A DNA stretch of 64,000 bases, from NCBI RefSeq assembly GCF_000237925.1, contig NC_031495.1, forward strand, positions 64,958,939-65,022,938, in the 5' to 3' direction. The notes beneath the pieces are model-generated. The model saw only the letters and a list, made by a program, of their open reading frames with translations, was not told the origin of the DNA and made no database searches. Position numbers and translations under genes: made by a program. Within the stretch, counting starts at the first letter, position 1, and each line of letters begins with the position of its first letter. Of this stretch, positions 24,001 to 34,125 are shown piece after piece. This DNA is from Schistosoma mansoni (Eukaryota > Platyhelminthes > Trematoda > Strigeidida > Schistosomatidae).

Positions 24001-26738
24001 GTTGTTTCCTCTGTTGTTGTTACTGTTGTGGCACACTTTATCCAAAAACTCCCCCTGTTCCTGATGAAATGAATGAAGTAAGTTCTAATTATATTATAAA
24101 TCCGTATAAATGCTTTCTTTATGCTTCTGAATGGTTTTATTAGTGGTAAGATTTAATTCTTACTCTTTCAATGTGGTTTTAATATTCTAAAATTTATATT
24201 TACCTTGTAGAAAAAAATTTATGTATTTGAGTGCAACGGTCATTTGAGAACAAAGCAAAAATTTATATAAATAGATGGTCTATCTCTGAGTAGTTTGTTT
24301 TACTTGAAAGTGTTTTGAATGGTTGAATTTTCACTAACATACTGGAGCATGATCCTTTAAATACAAGTGTGGGTCCCTGTTGCCCATTATTTTTACAAAC
24401 ATGAAACCTACTACGTCAGTCTGTTTATCTACCAAGGATGGTATTAAAAAATACCAAGTTTAATATGTAAAGAGTCTGTTAATGATGGTAATTATGATTT
24501 TTATGTATAAATCACTCATTAATTTAAACCAAAAATTGGATTAAGTCTAATGAATGTGTGACGGCTTAAATTGGGTCGACTAAGAAGTCACACATAATAA
24601 TTTCCTATCCCGGGTCACCCGAATCTGTTTACTATCCTATCCTACATTTCTACAATATGCTTTACTATTGCTGAGAAGTACCCGAGTGAAGTTGAATTCA
24701 AGTATGTGCTATTGGACATTGACCATCATGGGTTTTTATGGGTTGATAATATATTAACTGTTTCAGAACAGTTCAATTAGACCTCAATATTATTTCTGTT
24801 CAGTTTCATACATACGGTGCAACGACATAAAGCAGTGATATAGTATTAAAGGTATTCAACTTCCATCCAATAAGTTATAAGTCCAACCCCCACTCCGTCC
24901 ATATCTCTCTGGGCAACTGGATAACACCACTATCCCTCACAATTATAGTGTAACTCAAAACTTAGCTTATGAATTTGCGTCTGGTAAATACGTTATGCCT
25001 ATTCAATGAAAGAGATGCATAATAGAAGTTAAACTAGTAAATGCCAAAAAACGGTATCTTATTTTCAGAAGGGGGTTTTGTGGAGATTTTAGTAATTTTA
25101 TAGTTGAAATCATGAGTCAATTGAAGCTAGACCACCATGAAAAGCCTGGAAGCATTGGACGGCCGTTTCGTCCTATTGTAGGACTCCTCAGCAGTGAGCA
25201 TCCACGACTTCGCCTCGTGAGATTCGAACCCAGGACCTACCAGTCGCACGCGTGTGCGCTTAACCTTTAGAACCACTAAGCTGATATCCAACGGTGTTAA
25301 TGTCTAACTTCAACCAATCCACGAAATTAAGCAACCGTCCACCATTGTCTTCAGTGAGTTACTATCTCACAACAGATCTGGTTGAACTCCACTGGTCACT
25401 GCTTCTCACTAGAACTCCAGGGAATACCTCTTGAAGCCAGTCACTAGTGAGCATATGTGATNNNNNNNNNNNNNNNNNNNNNNNNNNNNNNNNNNNNNNN
25501 NNNNNNNNNNNNNNNNNNNNNNNNNNNNNNNNNNNNNNNNNNNNNNNNNNNNNNNNNNNNNNNNNNNNNNNNNNNNNNNNNNNNNNNNNNNNNNNNNNNN
25601 NNNNNNNNNNNNNNNNNNNNNNNNNNNNNNNNNNNNNNNNNNNNNNNNNNNNNNNNNNNNNAGAAGCAGTGACCAGTGGAGTTCAACCAGATCTGTTGTG
25701 AGATAGTAACTCACTGAAGACAATGGTGGACGGTTGCTTAATTTCGTGGATTGGTTGAAGTTAGACATTAACACCGTTGGATATCAGCTTAGTGGTTCTA
25801 AAGGTTAAGCGCACACGCGTGCGACTGGTAGGTCCTGGGTTCGAATCTCACGAGGCGAAGTCGTGGATGCTCACTGCTGAGGAGTCCTACAATAGGACGA
25901 AACGGCCGTCCAATGCTTCCAGGCTTTCCATGGTGGTCTGGTATCTTATTTGTTTTCTAAATTTAGTATCAACTGTAATGTTTATTGAGTGAATATTCCT
26001 TATCGTAAACGCTCTTTGTAAGTTCACTGTTCTTTTAGTCAATAGAAAAACCTAAGAGTCACTTTAACTTTTGAGTTTTAATCTGTAGAATTATTCAATT
26101 TTCGTTACTTGCGATTTTCGATTCATTGATCATGAAGTTGTAAATAACGGGATATATATATCTGTATGTGTGGAGGCACAAAGAGATTGCTTGAACTGAC
26201 AATTACTGTCACCCAATCAACGTTAGAAGCTAGGTTCTTTTTACCATCGCCCACTATTGAAGAGAACCAGTAGAATCGCTACTCCTGGAACATACTTTAA
26301 CTCCAGCCCTTGTTCATAGACGTCTTTGAGGCATTGGTCGCATAGTCTGGGTCTAGCCGGTAGGAAAAGGTGATTTTTGGTATACGGTAGTATATATATA
26401 CTTGTAGAACCTCGTGATTTTTAGGTGACCGAGACAGATGTTACTCATTTCTAGTTACCACCCACTAAGATGTAAACGGTAAATAATGTAAAAGTAGGTT
26501 GGAAAACACCTGAGCGACATCGAACTATGGTGAGAAACCAGTCTATAAATTTATAAGCTACTGATTTAAGCCATGTAATATGCTTGATTCCTGTTTGTGA
26601 TCTTCGAAACATAATTGTTCAGTTGTTAGAAACACAAAGTTTTACTAAATTGTTAGTTTTATTTTTAGTAATGTTTTGATTCTCACCTCGTTTATTTCTT
26701 TCATATGTTCTGATGTGAAGTATGAAACAGTGGGAACC

Positions 26739-26785
<47 letters not shown>

Positions 26786-27477
26786 CTTACGCCTGTTACT
26801 CCCAATGGAGCATAGTTCTATCCAATTGTTGTTCATTCTTCTCATGTCCGTCTCTATTTCTTGGCGTAATGTGTTCTTTGGTCTTCCTCTTCTCCTTTGG
26901 CCCTCTGGATTCCATGTGAGGGCTTGTCTTGTGACGCAATTGGGTCCCGGGCTTGGGACCGGCAGTAGCCCCCAGAGGAGCTACAGGCGTTATATATGTA
27001 TATAATGCTTGATGTTATACCTGTCGTTCCGTCTTCAACTCACATACACATTGTATTTGGACGTTTATCTAGGTCAATAGGTCAGAATAATCTTATTATC
27101 ACTTTAACTCTACTATAGGTGTAATGTATCTAATTTAGTGAGTACAAGTTTAAATGCACGACTCTCAAATATCCTCCAGCCGAACAAAAAACTGGTGTTG
27201 CTGGTTTAACTCCACTACCTAATTACAAGATTTAGAGTTCCATAACCGTTAGGTCGCCTTAGGTTTACTATTTCTTCAAGAATGATTAGTTATTGCGGTG
27301 CAGTAAGTATTTATTTCATTTTATTTCTTCTCCTACCACTAGGCTTATGATGAACCACATTTTGAAATCCCAATGAACAATGATAATAATAATACAGAAA
27401 CTCTTGTCACTAAACAACCAGTTCCAGCTCCAGCTGTCAGTCTGTACACAGTGCCACCAACTACGTCGTCATCATAA
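18036..27477 (+). CDS. CSP: Cysteine-string protein (DNAJC5 family), complete, six exons
   Basis: Exons: 18036-18094, 18130-18211, 18243-18299, 18335-18487, 23964-24077 and 27343-27477, 600 bp in all, 199 residues and TAA. Every intron is GT-AG (GTATGT, GTACGT, GTATAA, GTATGT, GTAAGT donors). The J domain covers about residues 21-85: [23 protein letters not shown] split by an intron, the HPD motif in LKYHPDKN, and [10 protein letters not shown] linker ([22 protein letters not shown]) leads to the cysteine string, encoded by its own exon ([15 protein letters not shown], then LCCCYCCG), with 12 Cys in 22 residues. The C-terminus is Asn/Pro/Thr-rich. The family works at synaptic and other secretory vesicles: the string is palmitoylated and anchors the protein, and the J domain stimulates Hsc70 to chaperone SNAREs. 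The length equals the family norm of about 200. Introns 1-3 are 35, 31 and 35 bp; introns 4 and 5 are 5.5 and 3.3 kb and filled with repeats. Confidence 0.95.
18488..19069. other. Intron 4, proximal part
   Basis: Unique-looking A+T-rich intron with a short TA run at about 18810-18825. Near 18984-19020 TTGTACCAATATTTTCGTG and AAACAAATAAATGGGC resemble the 3' end of repeat R480 (TTGTACCAATATTTATGTG), possibly a tiny remnant. Confidence 0.35.
19070..22990 (+). mobile_element. RTE-like LINE A, nearly full length, in CSP intron 4
   Basis: About 3.9 kb in the same orientation as the host gene. A 5' region of about 650 bp (CTACCTTGACGTGGTGGTCGG near 19087) leads to a single endonuclease-RT frame (19722-22788) and a 3' region ending in CTGACTGACTGACTGAG at 22969-22985. 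Other window copies of this family end in the same TGAC tetramers. The length, the APE-RT-only design and the short-repeat tail fit the RTE clade (the schistosome SR2 type is the obvious relative). It is inactivated by only one frameshift and four stops, so it is young for this window. Confidence 0.85.
19722..22788 (+). pseudogene. RTE-like endonuclease-reverse transcriptase, lightly broken
   Basis: Starts [13 protein letters not shown]. The APE endonuclease covers about residues 20-270: [25 protein letters not shown]-like [44 protein letters not shown] follows: [103 protein letters not shown] (catalytic YADD intact), [13 protein letters not shown]. The C-terminal [20 protein letters not shown] block is typical of RTE-like elements. 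Breaks: one frameshift near 19990-20005 and TAG stops at 21745, 22078, 22330 and 22705; the last three stand where TGG (Trp) is expected. Confidence 0.85.
22991..23963. other. Intron 4, distal part
   Basis: No gene. Near 23525-23595 a degenerate RTE 3' end is visible (GTGGCAACTTAGGTCGAC, GTGCCAGATCCTGGAC, ending ACTGACTGAC). A short TTA run lies at 23888-23902. The pyrimidine-rich tract CTCCCCTTTTTTCTGTTTACAG ends at the exon-5 acceptor. Confidence 0.5.
24078..25052. other. Intron 5, proximal part
   Basis: A+T-rich intron sequence; no gene, RNA or known repeat recognised. Confidence 0.5.
25152..25199 (-). ncRNA. Hammerhead ribozyme motif (SINE-B type), core intact
   Basis: The minus strand reads CTGAGGA, stem II GTCC-TACAATA-GGAC, GAAA, a minimal stem III CGGCCG, then the GTC cleavage triplet. 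Stem I (CACTG against CAATG) has one mismatch. Confidence 0.6.
25462..25661. other. Assembly gap (200 N)
   Basis: Exactly 200 N, a placeholder size, placed at the centre of an inverted repeat. Confidence 0.98.
25869..25916 (+). ncRNA. Hammerhead ribozyme motif (SINE-B type), core intact
   Basis: The mirror of the motif at 25152-25199, with identical core and stem II and the same single stem I mismatch. Confidence 0.6.
25952..26740. other. Intron 5, middle part
   Basis: No gene or recognised repeat, apart from short TA runs near 26152 and 26391. Confidence 0.45.
26741..26783. repeat. (TA)n microsatellite
   Basis: About 21 TA units, directly before a minus-strand LINE B 3' end. Its length is likely to vary between individuals. 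Confidence 0.95.
26788..26950 (-). mobile_element. LINE B 3'-end fragment
   Basis: GCCTGTTACTCCCAATGGAGC marks the 3' end of LINE B in antisense. The coding remnant corresponds to the [17 protein letters not shown] C-terminus. About 55 bp present in other copies (between GGAGCATAG and TTCTATCCAATT) are deleted. Confidence 0.75.
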
Positions 27478-28209
27478 TTTACAAAGATCACAAAATAATT
27501 AATAATAACAATAGTTCAACATTCCATATTTCTTAAAACAAAACAAAATTTTCAACTTCCCTTTCTTCAAGGAGAACGTATCATGCACTATATGTCTTTC
27601 TTTATATAGCCTTTCTCGTCTTTAATTTTGTTTATTTTTCTATAATCTCCATTCTGATGTTTTTAAAAATTCCTCCCTCCTAAAAATAGAAATATTTTAC
27701 TACTTTTCAATTAAAAGGGGCTTTGGATATGTATTACTTACTTACTTATTTGCGCCTGTTACTCCCAATGGAGCACAGGCCGCCGACCCTCTGGATATGT
27801 ATAATGTTTATTATTCTTATCAACGCTTATTTCTAATGGAATAATATGTGATATAATTGTATCTTTCCATTATACACACAATTGTTGACTGTGGTTAATT
27901 TGTATAAAGCATATTTATATCCGGGAATCATTTGCTTTTTCTTTTAATCTTCTAACCTTTCCTCCCCCCCCGCCCTCACTTAATCATGATAATGATGGGA
28001 TTACAGGTTATTACTTATTACTAGACACTATCTTTATCCTTCTGTTTCATCATATGAAATGAAATCTGTATCTGAAACGATATCTCTGTTGAAGGATGTA
28101 ATTTTTTATATTGAACAAATTTAGGTAATGTAAGTATTCTATTTTGTATTTCATATTTTTCTGTGTGATTTCAATGAACTATGATTGTTTTTTTTATGAG
28201 GAAAATAAA
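27478..28209 (+). other. Probable 3' UTR of the cysteine-string gene
   Basis: A+T-rich, follows the TAA at 27475-27477. An AATAAA at 28204-28209 is a plausible polyadenylation signal. A 60-bp piece of LINE B (27738-27795, minus strand, TGCGCCTGTTACTCCCAATGG) lies inside it and would form part of the mRNA tail if that signal is used. Confidence 0.45.
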
Positions 28210-28267
28210 GAGAAATGTTTTTCATTGTTTTTTTTGATTTTCCCTCTGATTGATAACTATATAAGTT

Positions 28268-28740
28268 AGCCATGGTCATGCATATATAGCCTCTGCCAGG
28301 GAAGTCCTACTCACTGTCTTCTCGTGGCGGGGGTGTTGTTTACGAAATTGAGAGGACGAAAAGCGAATGTCCGGCGCTTTAACCGCACCGGTGGACACCG
28401 AAAGTCCACCTAGGGGAGTTGGAAAACCCTGACTCCAAACCAATGGTGCACATGGGCTCCACTATCCTGAAGGAACAAATGGCGTATGAATCAATCGTTG
28501 ATCACCGGCTACCATGGGACTGCATCTCCTTAAGATGCTCCACTGCCTTGTGGATCAGACCTTTAGGTTGAAGGCTCCGGGTGTGGCCCCCTAAGGAAAC
28601 CACGTGGTTCATTTTGGGCACTTGAGCAGTATCACAGCCCTCACACAATTAAAATGAGATTTGTGTGGCGCATATGTATCTGGCGCTTCCTTGTACCAAT
28701 ATATTTATGTGTTTAAATAATGTAATAAATAATAATATAA
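28268..28740 (+). repeat. R480 interspersed repeat, copy 1
   Basis: A 0.47 kb unit with landmarks GCCTCTGCCAGGGAAGTCC, GGCGCTTTAACCGCACCGG, ATGGTGCACATGGGCTCC, GGCTCCGGGTGTGGCC, then an AATAAATAATAAT-type tail. It recurs at 31497-32022 and 43253-43780. There is no conserved reading frame among copies and no tRNA-type promoter was seen. The tail on one side suggests a non-LTR element, either a SINE or the 3' end of a LINE not otherwise present here. Confidence 0.65.
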
Positions 28741-28965
28741 GTTAGCGGAAATAATGTTTACACATAAATACTTTTGTATTGGGTTTATTTAGTTTTTCTT
28801 TTTTGTTTGTTGCTGCTTACCATTTCATTTGTTTATATTGTCCTGAATAGCTCATTGGTAACGTCCCCCCTCCTCCACCTTCGACAATAAATAGATGATT
28901 TCGGTTTAGATTTCATAGGGTTGCTTCAATTCCCTCGAAACTCCATAGTTGAGCAATGTTTGTCA

Positions 28966-29640
28966 GTCAGTCAGTCAGTTACAACGTAGAACTTCGTACG
29001 TACGTACATCAGTTCGAGTTGCCATACCACATTAGCACAGAGATGAAGTTGTCAATTCAAATCCCATATTGGTAGAAGTAGTAAGAGTATAAGCATTATG
29101 TGAAAGATAAGGGATTGAAGATGTTATTGAAGGAGTATAATACGGTGAAATAAATTTGGAAAGAGAAAAAGGATACGGACATGAAGAATTCAGAAGATTA
29201 GAATTTGGTAGAACACAAAGAGTGGATGCACCTTCGCCATTGCAAACGATTTTGAGCCATGTCATTCAAGGTCTCTAACCATCGGTTGCTATCATCTCGC
29301 GAATCCCAACCAGGTAGTCTACACCTACCAACACGGCCCAGTCCACTTGTCAGTGACTTCATGGATTTATGCCATGTTTTGGTCTGGCCGCCCCTAGCTT
29401 TCTTCCAACCTGCTCCTACACCATAAAGCATTGCACGTCGGGGCAGTCGGTGGTTGGGCATACGTAACACATGTCCCAGCCATCTCAACTGATGAAATTT
29501 CACTACTTCATCAATCGATTTGCCATCTTTACCTAGTACCCGTTTCCTAACATCTGCATTACTTACTCGGTGGTCCCAGGATATACGAGCAATGAGTCGA
29601 AGACACCTATGATCGAATACTAGTAGCAATGTTTGACAGT
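28966..29640 (-). mobile_element. RTE-like LINE A, subfamily 2, 3' fragment
   Basis: The minus strand gives the C-terminal domain as one open stretch (29629-29198: [55 protein letters not shown]), then a 3' region ending in TGAC tetramers at 28966-28980. It differs from the copy at 19-23 kb throughout (for example HQLRW against HRLRW), so it represents a second subfamily. Confidence 0.8.
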
Positions 29641-29744
29641 GGTTAGAATCGATTTCCGACTATTAGGTCACAAATCTGAATCCAATCAAAGCTACATTGG
29701 TCTTAGCAGTCCAGTAGAATGTTTACTCTTCATAAACGTATGGT

Positions 29745-29995
29745 GAACAGTTGCTCAAACTTCGTGGATTGGTTGAAGTTAGACATTAACACCATCGAAT
29801 GCCGGCTTTGTGGTCTATCGGTTAAGTGCTCTGGCGCGAGACTGGTAGGTCCTGGGTTCGAATCCCGCTCGCAAGGGGGGATCGTGGATGCGCACTGCTG
29901 AGGAGTCCCACAATAGGACGAAACGGCCGTCCAGTGCTTCCAGGTTTTCGATGGTGGTCTAGCTTCAATTGACTCATGATTTCAACTATGAAAAT
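29745..29995 (+). mobile_element. SINE-B, single copy
   Basis: It runs from the head (GGATTGGTTGAAGTTAGACA), through a tRNA-like part with A-box-like TGTGGTCTATCGGTTAAG and B-box GGGTTCGAATCCC, then the hammerhead, to the shared 3' segment (GTCTAGCTTCAATTGACTC). It is one of the best-preserved single copies. Confidence 0.8.
29892..29937 (+). ncRNA. Hammerhead ribozyme motif (SINE-B type), complete
   Basis: Stem I GCACTG/CAGTGC (29892-29897 with 29932-29937), CTGAGGA, stem II GTCC-CACAATA-GGAC, GAAA (29920-29923), a very short stem III (A923-U930, C924-G929, G925-C928) and the predicted cleavage site after C29931. All invariant core bases are present. Stem I is the open helix, as in type I hammerheads. 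Such a small stem III usually works better as a dimer. Confidence 0.75.
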
Positions 29996-30507
29996 AAACA
30001 TATGCATCGAAATGGAGTACATAAAGGTGGACTCAGTAAATGAATTACGTATTGCGTAACTTTGGAAAATATCAACCAAGAGCAGTGGTAGCGTAAGTAT
30101 TGAAAATAGTTTACCCTGAATATGTCGAAAAACTGGAGTGACAAGGTTGTTCAGTGTTCGAATGGGTGCATTTAATGACAAAGTCAACCGTCAAACAGGT
30201 AGAATTTGAAGTTTACTTATCAAAGTTTGATTATGTCAATATCTTTGATTTCCTTACACCTTTTTAACCATATCTAATTGATCGTAATCAATTCTTTGCT
30301 GTCTATCACTTTCTTGTTTACATAATCGATTGATAAAAGAAATAAAGCAAAGTTGTCAACTATTTTAAAACAACATGTATTGATTCGAGTGTCCTGTTTA
30401 TAATGATTGAGAGTAATTTTTATATTGTCGACTATATAGTCATTAGCTCTATTTTTCCTCTACGGAACGAGATTTGGATTTGATACGACCTACAGTTGTA
30501 TATGGCT

Positions 30508-30812
30508 CAGGGTATTAGGGAATGATGGTAAATCAGTTGATGAGGTTGTGAATCTTCATCGACTGAGATGGTTAGGCCACGTGTTACGTATGCCTGAACA
30601 CCGATTACCACGACGCGCTATGCTGACTAGTATTGGGGATGGTTGGAAGAGAGTTAGGGGCGGCCAAACCAAAACATGGCATCAGTGTTTGAAGTCACTA
30701 ACTTCTAGTCTGAGCCATATTGGCAGATACAGACTACCTGGTTGGGGTCCGCGTGATTATCGTAACCAATGGTTGGAGACTGTGTGTAACATGACCCAGA
30801 ATCGACTGACTG
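30508..30812 (+). mobile_element. RTE-like LINE A, short C-terminal fragment
   Basis: Codes for [31 protein letters not shown] and [22 protein letters not shown] sequence, then jumps from NMTQNR directly to the ACTGACTGAC tail, so most of the 3' region is deleted. It carries TGG at the Trp codon that is TAG at 22705 in the long copy. Confidence 0.8.
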
Positions 30813-31496
30813 ACAGTTTTATATAAATGTGCTTTGTTGTATTTGTGTATTGATGCAATCCTAACTACAAACTTTTAAGTATGTTTACCTATTAATCGTT
30901 TAGTTCAAGGTATCTAAAGATGTAATTATATAGATAAATTTGATTATAACCCGAGTGTATTGATAGGGTTATCTCTCTTAACAGTATACGCTTAATCTTA
31001 AGGGAACTTCCGCTTCCTCTGTTGTTGGGACTTTTGGTGATCAGTTAATATACTTGTTTAGTTACGCTTCCATGTTGTACAAGAAAAACTAGCTTGTCAC
31101 AATATGAAAATGCTGTTTCTTTGATAACATGTAACAGTAATCGAAATGATACTGCTGACATTCAGACAATTTCTCATTAAATATTACCACCAAAGAAAAC
31201 GACCCACTGATAGTCATCCAAAGAAGCAATTCAAACATTGGGAAGAAACTTTTATCGATCAAGTCAATCGAAGCTGTCAATGTTTGATACTGTGATCAAT
31301 CCCCATTTCTATTCTTCCGTAAGTGTTCATTACTAATCTTACTGCCCCAAAACGTTCTTATCACTGAATATATTTTCATGTATGAATTGTGTTGTAATTG
31401 TTTTTCTTTTTCGCTTTTATGGGGGATAGATAATGAGGAAGATATGCCAACCACTGTTTTGATTCTTGTATTTTTCTATAATAAGATTCACAATTT
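30813..31496. other. Intergenic, nothing recognised
   Basis: A+T-rich; no gene or recurring repeat seen. Confidence 0.5.
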
Positions 31497-32022
31497 ATCA
31501 TTATTTATTATTTAAACACATAAATATTGGTACAAAGGGGCACCAGATATATATGCGCCACACAAATCTCATTTTAATTGTGTGAGGGCTATGATACTGC
31601 CCAGGTGCCCAAACTGAAGCAGGTGGTTTTCTTAAAGGGCCACACCCGGAGCCTTCAACCTAAAGGTTTGATCCACAAGGCAGTGGAGCATCTTAAGGAG
31701 ATGCAGTCCCATGGTAACCGGTGAACAACGATTGATTCATACTCCATTTGTTCCCTCAGGATACTGGAGCCCATGTGCACCATTGGTTTGGAATCAGGGT
31801 TCTCCAACTCCCCTAGGGGAACATTCCGTGTCCACCAACCTGGTTAAAGCGTTGGACATTCGCTTTTCGTCCTCTCAATTTCGTAAATAACAGTAATGCC
31901 ACGAGAAGACAGTGAGTAGGACTTCCCTGGCAGAGGCTGCATATGCGTGGCCATGTGAGAGCATTTCAAGCGGGAGAGCGGACTCTCCTCACTCTCGGCC
32001 GTACCAGGGCAATTTGGGGGGC
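31497..32022 (-). repeat. R480 interspersed repeat, copy 2
   Basis: Minus-strand copy; the AATAAATAATAA-type tail is at the left end (31497-31520). It includes the 5' part absent from copy 1 (GAGAGTGAGGAGAGTCCGCTC on the minus strand). Confidence 0.65.
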
Positions 32023-32140
32023 ATGATTCACAATCAATTGTTACTACTTTTTTTTTGGAAAATGTATAATTCACTGGACATTTTTATACACAATTAACTA
32101 ACTAAAAACAAATGTAAAACGGATGAATTTACGATTATAA

Positions 32141-32362
32141 TCAGAAGGGGTTTTTGTGAAGATTTAGTATTTTCATAGTTGAAAGCGTGAGTCAATTGAA
32201 GCTAGACCACCACTTAAAACCTGGGTTTGAACCTCGCAAGGCAAGGTCGTGGATTCGCACTGCTGAGGAGTCCCACAATAGGACGAAATGGCCGTCCAGT
32301 GCTTCCTGGTTTTCTTTGGTAGTCTAGCTTCAATTGACTCACGCTTTCAACTATGAGAATTA
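32141..32362. mobile_element. Inverted SINE-B pair (asymmetric)
   Basis: Left: 65-70 bp of minus-strand 3' tail (TCAGAAGGGGTTTTTGTGAAG to GCTAGACCACCA). Right: plus-strand SINE-B from the B box (GGGTTTGAACCTCG) to its 3' tail. The pair is flanked by the 10-bp direct repeat ACGATTATAA (32131-32140 and 32363-32372). Confidence 0.8.
32257..32302 (+). ncRNA. Hammerhead ribozyme motif (SINE-B type), core intact
   Basis: Stem I GCACTG/CAGTGC, CTGAGGA, stem II GTCC/GGAC and GAAA are all kept. Stem III starts with a T in place of C (TGGCCG), giving a wobble pair. Confidence 0.6.
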
Positions 32363-32372
32363 ACGATTATAA

Positions 32373-32769
32373 ATATATATTTCGAAAATATATGGATGCC
32401 AAATTTTAAGGTGACCGTCTTAAAAGAGTTAATTAAATACAAATATATGAAATATTACTTAGACCAATGAGTCAGAACAATACAATTATAGTACATAGCT
32501 ACTTCATTCATCGACCTGAAATTCTTATCATTATAATAAACAGCTTGAATGAGTCTTACTACCAACTTATCATTTACTATTACTTGTATAGTTTAATTAA
32601 CTTGATTATAGAATAGAATAGAAGGTTTACAATGAAAGCATATTCATTAATTAAGTTTGTATTTAACTGATTACTTGATTTACTTGTTTGTACAAGTTTT
32701 CTTGTTGTTCTTGTTTGATAACCTTAATTCATGCTGAAAATTAAAACAAAAAAGTTGTTTATATATATA
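32373..32769. other. Intergenic, nothing recognised
   Basis: Very A+T-rich; no feature supported. Confidence 0.45.
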
Positions 32770-34125
32770 TAACTGAGTTTCCAGGAATTAATCTACCAGG
32801 AAGTCCACTTATCGATTTAGAATACGCAGATACTTACTTACGCCTGTTACTCCCAATGGACCATAGGCCGCCGACCAGCATTCTCCAACACACTCTGTCC
32901 TCGGCCTTCTTTTCTAGTTCTATCCAATTTATGTTCATTATTCTCATGTCTGTCTCTATTTCTCGGCGTAATGTGCTCTTTGGTCTTCCTCTTCTCCTTT
33001 GGCCTTCAGGATTCCATGTGAGGGCTTGTCTTGTGACACAATTAGGTGATTTCCTCAAGATGTGCCCCATCCACTTCCACCGCTTCTTCCTGATTTCTTC
33101 CTCCACTGGACGGAATCTGGTTTGTTGTCTCCCACAGTAACTTGTTGTTGATAGTGTCCTATTTGGTGAAGACGCTGATAAAATGCAGAGTCTTCTGTTA
33201 GAACTGAGTAACAATGCCAGGATGTTTGGGATGCGTTTCTCCCCCCTTTAAATGTAAATTGTTATTCTAGGACTGGCCTGCGTCAATACCTGAACTAAGG
33301 ATAGGGAGTGAAGTAGTCGAACGCGTGGACAACTTCACTTATCTTGGAAGTCTGATCAGTCCTAATGGATTGGTGTCTGACGAAATCTCAGCACGGATTC
33401 AAAAAGCTCGTTTGGCTTTTGCCAACTTACGTCATCTATGGCGAAGACGAGATATCCGTCTATCAATTAAGGGACGAGTATACTGCACAGCAGTTCGCTC
33501 TGTTATACTTCACGGCTGTGAAACATAGCCATTAAGGGTAGAGGATACTCTTAAGTCACTAGTATTTGATCACAGATGTCTTAAGAATATTGCCAACATC
33601 TGCTGGGATCACCGAATAAGTAGTAGTGAGGTTAGACTCAGGGTATTAGGGAATGATGGTAAATCAGTTGATGAGGTGATGAATCTTCACCGGCTGAGAT
33701 GGTTGGGCCACGTGTTACGTATGCCTGAACACCACCGCGCTATGCTGACTAGTATTGGCAATGGTTGGAAGAGAGCTTGAAGTCACTAACTTCTAGCCTG
33801 AGCCATGTTGGCAGATACAGACTACCTGGTTGGGGTCCGCGTGATTATCGTAACCAATGTTTGAAGACTGTGTGTGACATGGCTCAGAATCGGTCAAAAT
33901 GACGCAGATTTATGCACTCTTTGTCTTTCCTTAAAATATGAGATTAAAATTGCTTCATATCTGTCTTCCTGTAATATATCCTTATATGCAATGTTTCTTT
34001 TATATGTTGCCACCATTAAATTAACTCCTTCTATGAATTCCGTATTGATCTTGTTGCGCTAATGAGGTATGGCAACTTGGACCGATGCATATTTGTGCCT
34101 GGTCCTACGTTGTAGCTTATTTAAT
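32770..34125 (+). mobile_element. RTE-like LINE A, 3' part, interrupted by LINE B
   Basis: It begins in RT (GINLPGSPLIDLEYAD), is interrupted after the YAD codons by a LINE B 3' end (32832-33147), and resumes with [17 protein letters not shown] and the thumb. 33325-33528 encodes [13 protein letters not shown]...ILHGCET and ends at a TAG shared with the copy in CSP intron 4. 33292-33609 is identical to 22096-22413. A deletion at about 33735-33775 removes part of the C-terminal domain. The 3' region ends near GGTCCTACGTTGTAGCT. Confidence 0.8.
32832..33147 (-). mobile_element. LINE B 3' end nested inside LINE A
   Basis: Antisense copy from GTAA/TTAC tetramers (ACTTACTTACGCCTG) to CCCACAGTAACTTGTTG. 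It encodes [35 protein letters not shown] and [17 protein letters not shown]. It splits the LINE A YADD region, so LINE B inserted after LINE A. Confidence 0.8.

Larger units (their letters stand above)
25065..25939. mobile_element. Inverted SINE-B pair around an assembly gap
   Basis: The left arm (25065-25461) is minus-strand SINE-B from its 3' tail (TCAGAAGGGGGTTTTGTGG) to its head. The right arm (25662-25939) is plus-strand SINE-B from the head region to GGTGGTCT. The arms are reverse complements with almost no differences over about 270 bp, including private changes such as GCGCACACGCGTGCGAC. The whole unit is flanked by the 12-bp direct repeat GGTATCTTATTT (25053-25064 and 25940-25951), so it entered as one insertion. 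Both arms carry a hammerhead motif. It lies in CSP intron 5. Confidence 0.85.

Noticed and set aside
25409-25774. Reading frames crossing the N runs
   Set aside because: They consist mainly of undetermined bases and antisense SINE sequence.
25065-25939. A DNA transposon with terminal inverted repeats
   Set aside because: The arms are SINE-B units with tRNA-like and ribozyme parts; arm lengths vary widely between loci and flanking repeats vary from 7 to 13 bp, unlike a transposase-cut element.
26722-26919. Peptides rich in alternating Tyr and Ile
   Set aside because: They are translations of the (TA)n microsatellite.
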